Below, in pieces: positions 58,125 to 64,000 of a DNA stretch of 64,000 nt; within the stretch, counting starts at the first letter, position 1, and every line of letters starts with the position of its first letter. Origin of the DNA: Microcoleus sp. FACHB-68 (GTDB lineage: Bacteria; Cyanobacteriota; Cyanobacteriia; Cyanobacteriales; Oscillatoriaceae); assembly GCF_014695715.1 (NCBI RefSeq), contig NZ_JACJOT010000008.1, positions 1,550,001 to 1,614,000 on the forward strand. Reading direction: 5' to 3'. The notes beneath the pieces were generated by a model, which saw nothing but the letters and a program-made list of their open reading frames with translations, did not search any database and was not told the origin of the DNA. Position numbers and translations under genes: made by a program.

Positions 58125-59219
58125 TCAGGACATCGCAGCTAAATCGGGAAAAACTTCCCGCACTGCCGGATGCACGAGCTGGTGGTTTCGCACATTTAGC
58201 CCACTTGCCAAAACCGGCTCAGTGTCTAAAGCTGTGATCCCCTGATTTGCCAACTTAAGCACATAAGGTAAAGTGCTGTTATTAAGGGCTTGGGTTGCAG
58301 TCCAGGGAACCGCCCCAGGCATATTAGGCACGCCATAGTGGACAACGCCCTCTTCTACATAAGTGGGATGGGTATGAGAAGTTGGGCGCAATGTTTCCAC
58401 ACAGCCACCCTGATCTACTGCAACATCAATAATCACAGAACCCGGACGCATTTTTCCGACAAGATTTCGAGACACAAGCACCGGCGCGCGTCTTCCTAAT
58501 ACTAAAACAGCACCGATCAGCAAGTCGGCATCTGGAACGAGGGACTCAACTTGCAAAGGCTGGCTGTAAAGTAGCTGAACTCTAGAACCAAAGAGGGTTT
58601 CGAGATAGGCTAACCGCTCAACGTTGATATCCAAAATTTGAACTTGAGCGCCCATCCCCACCGCCATTCGTGCCGCTTCTGTGCCAACAATACCAGCACC
58701 TAAAATCACCACTTTACCCGGCATTACCCCAGGAACGCCGCCTAAGAGAACGCCTCGCCCTCCCTGCTGGCGCTCTAAAAATCTTGATCCAAACTGCACT
58801 GCCAACCTGCCGGCGATGATGCTCATCGGCGTGAGTAGAGGCAGTCGTTTATCTGGCAGTTCGACGGTTTCATAAGCGATCGCGCTGACGCCAGAATCAA
58901 TCAGATGTTCTGTCAAAGTCCGATCAGCGGCTAGGTGCAAATAGGTAAAGAGCAACTGCTCTTTCTGGAGAAACGGGTACTCTGGCGACAGCGGTTCCTT
59001 GACTTTAACAACCAGTTCCCGATCCCAAGCGTCTTTGGCGCTGCCAACAATTTTAGCGCCGGCCTGAATATAATCTTCATCCCCCAAGCCGGCACCGGCA
59101 CCCGCGCCGGTTTCCACAAACACCGAATGACCCTTTTCACACAATACCCGAACGCTGCTCGGACTCAAGCCGACACGAAACTCCTGATCCTTCGTTTCCT
59201 TAGGAACGCCAATTTCCAT
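58125..59219 (-). CDS. ald: Alanine dehydrogenase
   Basis: The 364-residue enzyme matches alanine dehydrogenase throughout: MEIGVPKETKDQEFRVGLSP, VVKVKEPLSPEYPFL (substrate Lys), FTYLHLAADRTLTEHLI (catalytic His), PMSIIAGRLAVQFGSRFLE, the NAD loop KVVILGAGIVGTEAARMAVG, and VDQGGCVETLRPTSHT-like and HYGVPNMPGAVPWTAT segments. It interconverts L-alanine and pyruvate with NAD/NADH, linking carbon and nitrogen metabolism in the cytoplasm. AGAGGTGG precedes the ATG. Length is usual (about 360-370). Confidence 0.94.
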   Translation of the reverse strand: MEIGVPKETKDQEFRVGLSPSSVRVLCEKGHSVFVETGAGAGAGLGDEDYIQAGAKIVGSAKDAWDRELVVKVKEPLSPEYPFLQKEQLLFTYLHLAADRTLTEHLIDSGVSAIAYETVELPDKRLPLLTPMSIIAGRLAVQFGSRFLERQQGGRGVLLGGVPGVMPGKVVILGAGIVGTEAARMAVGMGAQVQILDINVERLAYLETLFGSRVQLLYSQPLQVESLVPDADLLIGAVLVLGRRAPVLVSRNLVGKMRPGSVIIDVAVDQGGCVETLRPTSHTHPTYVEEGVVHYGVPNMPGAVPWTATQALNNSTLPYVLKLANQGITALDTEPVLASGLNVRNHQLVHPAVREVFPDLAAMS

Positions 59220-59357
59220 CTGCCACCTCTTTATGACCCATGCTTTTAGCTTATGTCGTTACTGACTTGCGCTGAGAATACTCTCACTGTATGACAGCCG
59301 GCTCATGGTTTGCTGCTATCCTATCGACAGAGTTTGGCGATATTTGAGGTGCCGGCG

Positions 59358-59576
59358 GTGACGATTAAAATTAGCGGGCGCAATCAGCTCACAGGTAGAG
59401 TGACGGATATTCAACTCGGAGATATCCTGGCAGAAGTCACAATTCAAGTTGGAGATAACTTGATCGATGCTGTAATCACGCGCCGGTCTGCTGAAAATCT
59501 TAAAATTGCGATAGGGGATGAAGTGACAGCCCTGATTAAAGCAACAGAAGTCATGGTCATCAAAGAGGTTGATTAG
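59358..59576 (+). CDS. Mop-domain molybdopterin/oxyanion-binding protein
   Basis: This 72-residue protein is a single Mop (TOBE-like) domain: TIKISGRNQLTGRVTDIQLGDILAEVTIQVGDNLIDAVITRRSAENLKIAIGDEV in outline, the pattern of molbindins that bind molybdate or tungstate in hexamers and help store it. Members are 65-70 residues, so a GTG at 59358 with GAGG 8 bases upstream is the best start; the frame is open to 59310 only via TTG. No molybdate transport or cofactor genes are nearby. Confidence 0.83.
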   Translation: MTIKISGRNQLTGRVTDIQLGDILAEVTIQVGDNLIDAVITRRSAENLKIAIGDEVTALIKATEVMVIKEVD

Positions 59577-59598
59577 ATTCAGTTCCTCAAAGTCGTGG

Positions 59599-59626
59599 TT
59601 GACGGGATACCAAGCATCTCTACAAT
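59599..59626 (+). promoter_or_regulatory. Sigma-70-type promoter of the HLIP gene
   Basis: TTGACG (59599-59604) and TACAAT (59621-59626) are 16 bases apart. Predicted transcription starts near 59633, giving a leader of about 38 bases before the ATG at 59671. Confidence 0.55.
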
Positions 59627-59670
59627 GGAAGACAATAAAAGGTAAAGAATTGTAACTAAGCGACAAAACC

Positions 59671-59841
59671 ATGACTCAACCACAACCCACCACCACACCC
59701 AAACTAGAGGAGCCGAAGTTTGGTTTTAATGACTACGCTGAGCGCTTGAACGGTCGAGCTGCCATGATTGGCTTTGCGCTAACCGTAATCATTGAGTATG
59801 TTACCGGCCAGGGTTTGCTGGAATGGCTTGGACTTAAGTAA
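59671..59841 (+). CDS. hli: High-light-inducible protein (one-helix HLIP)
   Basis: The 56-residue protein has a soluble Pro/Thr-rich start, the FGFNDYAERLNGRAAMIGFAL segment holding the chlorophyll-binding motif ERLNGRAAM.GF, and one membrane helix (MIGFALTVIIEYVTG). HLIPs bind chlorophyll and carotenoid and protect photosystem II assembly and chlorophyll turnover in high light. A good promoter lies 45 bases upstream. The gene is too short for many gene finders but its translation is unambiguous. Confidence 0.95.
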   Translation: MTQPQPTTTPKLEEPKFGFNDYAERLNGRAAMIGFALTVIIEYVTGQGLLEWLGLK

Positions 59842-59852
59842 GCTAAGCAAGC

Positions 59853-59924
59853 AACCCTTCCCAAACTGAAACAAGCAGCCGTTGCTGCAAGTCTTTGCAC
59901 TTAGAAGCTGGTTCGGGAAGGGTT
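59853..59924 (+). terminator. Possible terminator after hli
   Basis: AACCCTTCCC (59853-59862) and GGGAAGGGTT (59915-59924) are perfect inverted repeats, but the loop is 52 bases, so a rho-independent terminator is only possible, not certain. Confidence 0.35.
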
Positions 59925-60081
59925 ACTGGCTTAACACCGATTGAAGGAATCCAAGTTTTGTCAAGATTCCCTACACTTTAAGGTGTAAGTTTAAGCTAGA
60001 GTATCGTTGAGCTAGAAGCGTTAAAGCGTTGTTGGCACTGTAAGTCTTAAGATTCGGAAATAAATAGGAACCAAGCAGACT

Positions 60082-60378
60082 GTGATGAACGTTGTATGGC
60101 CTCGAATTTTGAAGTCAGCCTATCGTAGAGAACCCATTACCAGCTTTATCATTACGGTTGGAGCCGTAGATGCTGTAATTGGGGGGATCGGCTCTCGCGG
60201 ATCGTTGCTCACCTTCGGACTCACTATGGCAGGCGTTGCCCTCGCACTGCGTTGGTGGCAATTCCAGCGCAGTCAAGTTGAACAACCAGAACGAGTTCCG
60301 GAACTTTATCTGCCGGCAAGCTCATCCCGCCCTCAGTTGCCCCAGTTAGCGCCCGCTAAGAAACGCCGTCCTCAATAG
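60082..60378 (+). CDS. Small cyanobacterial membrane protein
   Basis: This 98-residue protein (GTG 60082 or ATG 60085) has two likely membrane segments (TSFIITVGAVDAVIGGIGS, about 22-40, and LLTFGLTMAGVALALRWW, about 43-60) and a basic/Pro-rich tail. AGGA lies 12-15 bases ahead. It resembles small conserved cyanobacterial proteins beginning MN..WPRIL.SAYRREP; function unknown. It sits between the hli and MerR genes on the same strand but with sizeable gaps. Confidence 0.7.
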   Translation: MMNVVWPRILKSAYRREPITSFIITVGAVDAVIGGIGSRGSLLTFGLTMAGVALALRWWQFQRSQVEQPERVPELYLPASSSRPQLPQLAPAKKRRPQ

Positions 60379-60511
60379 AGAATACAACCGTTGGTCAAGG
60401 CGGGTTTATTGATAATTTTGACTGTGTGATTAACACTGTGGTTAAACCCGCCCATTACAAGAGTTGCAGATTGAATCAGCTCATTGAGCAAATCTTATTG
60501 GCATAACAGTT

Positions 60512-60949
60512 ATGGGCACTCGTGCTATCGCCAAATTGCTTAAAATTGGCGAAGTCGCCGCCGGCACAGGGTTGCCGGTTAAAACTATTCGCTACTACGA
60601 TGAAATTGGTTTGCTGGCTCCTACCGTAGAACGCTCTGATTCAGGATACCGGCTGTTTACCGAAGCGATCATGAACCGGCTCGCATTTATTAAACGAGCG
60701 CAATCTTTAGGACTCAGTCTCAGTGAAATTCAAGAACTTCTAAGCGTCCATGATCGCGGAGAGTTACCTTGCGGTGAAGTTAAACACCGGCTGCAAACTA
60801 AATTAGAGGAAATCGCAGAACAAATTGCCGCGTTAGAAATGCTAAAAGCTGAATTGCAAGGGTTACTGAGCGGATGGGAAGAACAACCGCCGGCTCACCT
60901 CATTGCTCAAACAATATGTCCGAACATTCAATCGAATAATGATGAATGA
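60512..60949 (+). CDS. MerR-family metal-responsive regulator
   Basis: The 145-residue protein has a MerR winged helix (LLKIGEVAAGTGLPVKTIRYYDEIGLL, SGYRLFTEAIMNRLAFIKRAQSLGLSLSEIQELL in outline) and a long dimerisation helix (about 88-120). C87 at the start of this helix is at the place of MerR C82/ZntR C79, and C136 is near the C-terminus, but there is no classic Cys-x7/8-Cys metal loop. It probably senses a metal or thiol-reactive stress. The WD40 gene starts 3 bases after its stop, so the two are an operon. It is a candidate for binding the long-spacer promoter at 5256, though the distance is 55 kb. Confidence 0.85.
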   Translation: MGTRAIAKLLKIGEVAAGTGLPVKTIRYYDEIGLLAPTVERSDSGYRLFTEAIMNRLAFIKRAQSLGLSLSEIQELLSVHDRGELPCGEVKHRLQTKLEEIAEQIAALEMLKAELQGLLSGWEEQPPAHLIAQTICPNIQSNNDE

Positions 60950-60952
60950 AGG

Positions 60953-62059
60953 ATGAGAAAACTTTTGCATTCTGTATTTTCAATTTTGCATTTTCTTAAA
61001 TGGAAGACTATTTTATTAGGCGTTTTTCTTGCCGTTAGCATTGCTAATATTTCTCACACTTCATCGGTTAGCGCTACGACAAAAAGTTTAATTTCCAGCA
61101 CGGAAATTTCCCGAATTATCCCGCGTCCCAGTGCTTGGGAAAGTCCGCAACTGATTCGGATTTTGGAAGATCATAAAGGGACTGTTGAAACCCTTTCCTT
61201 CAGCCCAGACGGACAGATACTTGCTAGTGGTGGCGGCAGTTTAGATCCCAGAATTAGAATTTGGGACTTGCAAAAAGGGGAAAAAATCCGCACGCTTAAA
61301 GGACATAAAACAAGGGTGCTGGCTTTAGCAATCGCGCCTGATGGTGAAACACTCACCAGCGGCAGTGATGACTCCCTACTCAATATTTGGAATTTTAAAA
61401 CCGGCAAGCTCAATCATACGTTCTTAGAGCCGGCTAGCAATATTTTATCTCTAGCGATTAGTCCAAACGGTCAAACCCTCGTTAGTGGCGGTTTGGATGG
61501 GATTAAATTATGGGATTTAACCAAACAGCGACCCTTGCAAGATTTTGTGCGCTATGAGATTTTTTATTCAGTTGCGATTAGTCCCGACAATCGTCTGCTA
61601 GTGAGTGGCAGCAAAGACGCAACGGTGAAAGTGTGGGATTTGTCCACCGGCAACTTCATCGGCACCCTCAAGGGACACACACAGCCGGTGAGTGCGCTTG
61701 TTTTCACACCAGACAGTCAAACTTTAATTACCGGCAGTTACGATACTACGATTAAAGTGTGGAATATCCAAACAGGGGAACTGATACACACACTTTTTGA
61801 CCATACCAGCCAAATTGATTCTTTAGCGATGAACCCAGACGGGCAAACCTTAGCAAGTGCCGGTCATGATGGTATCCGGGTATGGGATTTAAACACTCAG
61901 CAGCTAATTGTTAAGTTTCCCGCCCATTCCGACTGGGTGCAATCCCTGGCATTCAGTCCAGATGGGCAAACGCTTGCCAGTGGGGGATTTGACAAGTTGA
62001 TTAAGATTTGGCAAGCGAGTCCACCGCCTCAAGAGGTTTTAACCGGCAACGGAATTTAA
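60953..62059 (+). CDS. Secreted or anchored WD40 protein, seven blades
   Basis: The 368-residue protein has an N-terminal signal or anchor (KTILLGVFLAVSIANISHTSSVSA, about 18-42) and seven WD40 repeats (about 65-360) with SPDGQ.LASGG, IRIWDLQ and similar blades, a full propeller. The repeat sequence is closest to the other WD40 protein of this window at 1998. It is predicted outside the cytoplasm or membrane-anchored. It follows the MerR gene with a 3-base gap (GGATGAG context), so the regulator likely controls it. Its partner is unknown. Confidence 0.85.
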   Translation: MRKLLHSVFSILHFLKWKTILLGVFLAVSIANISHTSSVSATTKSLISSTEISRIIPRPSAWESPQLIRILEDHKGTVETLSFSPDGQILASGGGSLDPRIRIWDLQKGEKIRTLKGHKTRVLALAIAPDGETLTSGSDDSLLNIWNFKTGKLNHTFLEPASNILSLAISPNGQTLVSGGLDGIKLWDLTKQRPLQDFVRYEIFYSVAISPDNRLLVSGSKDATVKVWDLSTGNFIGTLKGHTQPVSALVFTPDSQTLITGSYDTTIKVWNIQTGELIHTLFDHTSQIDSLAMNPDGQTLASAGHDGIRVWDLNTQQLIVKFPAHSDWVQSLAFSPDGQTLASGGFDKLIKIWQASPPPQEVLTGNGI

Positions 62060-62084
62060 ACTTTTATTTGAAAAGCTTGTAGTG

Positions 62085-62110
62085 CCGGCATCTTGCCCGC
62101 TAGAAATATT
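62085..62110. repeat. Dispersed element with GGCATCTTGCCCGC
   Basis: The words GCCGGCATCTTGCCCGC, common between genes in cyanobacteria, occur here between converging genes. Related GCAAGATG words occur at about 50372 and 50403. Function unknown. Confidence 0.4.
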
Positions 62111-62140
62111 ACAATTTACTTAGATTGCTATAACCCTCGA

Positions 62141-64000
62141 TCAAACGGCTTCTCTGTCACCAATATCTCGTTTTAAGGGGCGCTTATAAGTAAATGAAAA
62201 AGTGTCTCCACTATCCATCACCTGTTGGATTTCCCCATACATTGGATAGTCACCAACCCCACTAAGATTTGCCCAACCTCTGGCCCGTGTTAAGGCAATA
62301 AATAGCTGGTTACGCAAGCTAACATCACTGTCATTTCGAGCGACATTATCACAGCCAACCACATAAACCATGTTTGCCTCATTGCCTTTGGCGCGGGGAA
62401 CACGAGACACTGTAACGCCACCCTCCATCCAAAAACAATTGGGTTCGTGATGTGGCCATTGAGGTTTGAGTTCATTTAATTCTAAAGCAGTCGGAATATA
62501 GATATCAATGCCTTTTTCTACCAGGAAATTCGCTACTTGGTTTTCTAACTCAATTGCATCCTCGCTAGCGCCTAAAACGATAACTAAAATATCTCGGCTC
62601 GGCTTAAGTTCGTCTTCGCTAAGGTTATGCAAAATCTTCTCAGCAAGTGCGCTCATTTCTGCTTTGCGAGAGCTATAAGTATTAAATTCTAATACAGGTT
62701 CTCCCCACAGTTCACCTATAGGATTTGGCGAATTATGAGGAGGCCGGTGAAGCGTGATTTTCTGACCTGAAATAAACTTGCCGGTGACTTCATAGCCGAT
62801 TGCTTTCCAGTCCTCTGCACGGGTAATTCCTGTTAGCATTCCCTCTGGACGAAGCAATCCCATTCCTATCGCATGAGCTGCTGTAAGAATTGGCCCTGGA
62901 GTGCGATAACACCGGCGCATCACTTCATATTTTTTAATTCCCCCTGGATATTGCCCTCCTTTGGTTAATAATCCACTGATATTTTCACCAAACAATTCTT
63001 TAGTGGTGGGAATTTTTAAGCTATCTAAACTTTGCGCTTCATCATACGCCCAAATTAACCGACGCTGCTCTGGATGTTCCGGATCGGCGGGGCGCAATGC
63101 TTGATAAGCCAGCCAGTAAATTGCTTGTTTATCTTGATGTTTTAAATCGCCATCAGCAACTAAATCTTGCCCTTCATCAATCAAAATTGCATCAAAAAGC
63201 GGTTGAATTTCTATTTCTTCAGCTAACCGTTTGCACAAGTCTGCTAATCCGCGTCCAGGCTGTTTTTCCCTGGTGTCTCCTGTTGTCTTACGTCGAATTC
63301 CGTGGAATTCACAAATTGTACTATAAAGTCCCGGTTGCTCTTTCGCTCCCCACGCATGAAGCACTCGCAGCTTTTTATTTGTTTTTGGATCATAGTGAAT
63401 ATCTCCTCCGCTAAAGTGACGCAACCATTTATCGACCGATCCAATCATTAAATCGTAAAGGGTGCGGGTAAAAAATACTAAGGCAATATCCCAGTCTGGA
63501 TGTTTTAAATGTATATGCGCTGCTTTTTGACACAGCAGAACTGTTTTTCCTGAGCCGGCAATTCCCCGCATCCGCTGAATACCTGGAGGAATTCCTTTAC
63601 CAATATGTTCTTGTTGAAAATCTAATTCATAAAGTTTTTCTTGCAAAGCGGCAATAATGCTACCGCGAGTTTTATTATTGCTAGATCCAAGGGTGCGGGA
63701 GGGTTTTCTTAACACGGTAGTCCCGCCGATCACTGCCAGCATTAACTCCCACTGTTGCTCATCTAAATTGCTCCCCGCTATGGCTGGATTGCTTTGTTGA
63801 ATTCGTTCCAGTAAGCCAGTTTCACTCAAATGTTCTTGGAAGATTATAGGAGGGCAATTGGGAAGCTGATCAAAGCCTTTTTCCTGCCATTCTTTTTGTG
63901 TGATCAAAGGCAGTGCAACAAGCGCTCGTCCTGTAACTTTGCCACAAATCGCCGTCTCCCGATCACAGTAGGCAATTAAAGCTTTAAGTTGACCTTCAGC
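62141..64000 (-). CDS. Superfamily 1 helicase-like protein, N-terminus cut by window edge
   Basis: At least 619 residues are present. Seen: Walker A GIAGSGKTVLLCQKAA, DEAH-like Walker B DAILIDEGQDLV, RRLIWAYDEAQSLD, YRTPGPILTAAHAIG, VPRAKGNEANMVYVVGCD and IALTRARGWANLSG (motif VI), as in UvrD/Rep-like superfamily 1 enzymes. The frame stays open past the TTG at 63907 to the window edge (reading LKALIAYCDRETAICGKVTGRALVALPLITQKEW in parts), so the true start lies outside; the incoming part resembles the join after a NERD (nuclease-related) domain. It may be a nuclease-helicase for DNA repair or defence. Confidence 0.85.
   Translation of the reverse strand, partial: AEGQLKALIAYCDRETAICGKVTGRALVALPLITQKEWQEKGFDQLPNCPPIIFQEHLSETGLLERIQQSNPAIAGSNLDEQQWELMLAVIGGTTVLRKPSRTLGSSNNKTRGSIIAALQEKLYELDFQQEHIGKGIPPGIQRMRGIAGSGKTVLLCQKAAHIHLKHPDWDIALVFFTRTLYDLMIGSVDKWLRHFSGGDIHYDPKTNKKLRVLHAWGAKEQPGLYSTICEFHGIRRKTTGDTREKQPGRGLADLCKRLAEEIEIQPLFDAILIDEGQDLVADGDLKHQDKQAIYWLAYQALRPADPEHPEQRRLIWAYDEAQSLDSLKIPTTKELFGENISGLLTKGGQYPGGIKKYEVMRRCYRTPGPILTAAHAIGMGLLRPEGMLTGITRAEDWKAIGYEVTGKFISGQKITLHRPPHNSPNPIGELWGEPVLEFNTYSSRKAEMSALAEKILHNLSEDELKPSRDILVIVLGASEDAIELENQVANFLVEKGIDIYIPTALELNELKPQWPHHEPNCFWMEGGVTVSRVPRAKGNEANMVYVVGCDNVARNDSDVSLRNQLFIALTRARGWANLSGVGDYPMYGEIQQVMDSGDTFSFTYKRPLKRDIGDREAV

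Overview
The window looks like the chromosome of a motile, probably filamentous cyanobacterium of the Microcoleus/Oscillatoria kind. Support: a 29-residue PetN subunit of cytochrome b6f, a one-helix high-light-inducible protein, MenG, a FurB/Zur-type regulator, PurS/PurQ, a long-tailed TopA, several cyanobacterial proteins of unknown function, PEP-CTERM surface proteins and a Pil/Hmp-like chemotaxis cluster. Intergenic DNA carries heptamer (STRR) arrays and dispersed repeats typical of the phylum. The palindrome TGCCGGCA and its core GCCGGC recur conspicuously throughout; HIP1 (GCGATCGC) is also present. I saw no rRNA, tRNA, CRISPR array, insertion sequence or prophage. The genus is inference.

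Layout. 1-3.1 kb: stress membrane protein, DUF4342 protein, seven-bladed WD40 protein. 3.8-6.5 kb: a likely metal-handling cassette with two lipoproteins (one YtkA-like, one DUF305), an unlisted 53-residue exported Cys-Pro-Cys-Cys peptide behind a MerR-type promoter, and an orphan OmpR-family regulator. 6.5-18 kb: housekeeping and metabolic genes, including AI-2E-type permease, petN with its own terminator, an NmrA-like gene broken by a stop at codon 4, three methyltransferases including MenG, a heme-c/adenylate cyclase fusion, an SDR, a BtuF-like protein and a DUF445 protein. 18-33.5 kb: a receiver-GAF regulator followed by two DUF4347 surface-protein genes, of which the second encodes 3584 residues. 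The pair arose by tandem duplication of about 3.3 kb that copied the 5' end of the regulator gene, the upstream region and the first ~880 codons.

33.6-43.3 kb: a chemotaxis-type phosphorelay on the minus strand, read as CheY, CheY, CheW, PAS-rich transducer, CheA-receiver hybrid, CheW. It probably controls surface motility. 44-50 kb: purS-purQ, a Zur-like regulator, an NfeD/SPFH membrane pair, and a PP2C phosphatase with a zinc ribbon and kinase-like region. 50.9-57.1 kb: topA, then two PEP-CTERM tyrosinases sharing a cysteine motif. 58-64 kb: alanine dehydrogenase, a Mop-domain protein, an HLIP, a small membrane protein, a MerR regulator running into a WD40 gene, and a superfamily 1 helicase that runs off the right edge.

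The most informative observations are the tandem duplication with its junction and decayed regulator fragment, the ABABAB array of 327-bp repeats inside the giant gene, the MerR-type promoter plus CPCC peptide, the hidden petN, the early nonsense codon in the NmrA-like gene, and the shared C-x7-C-x3-CH motif of the tyrosinases.
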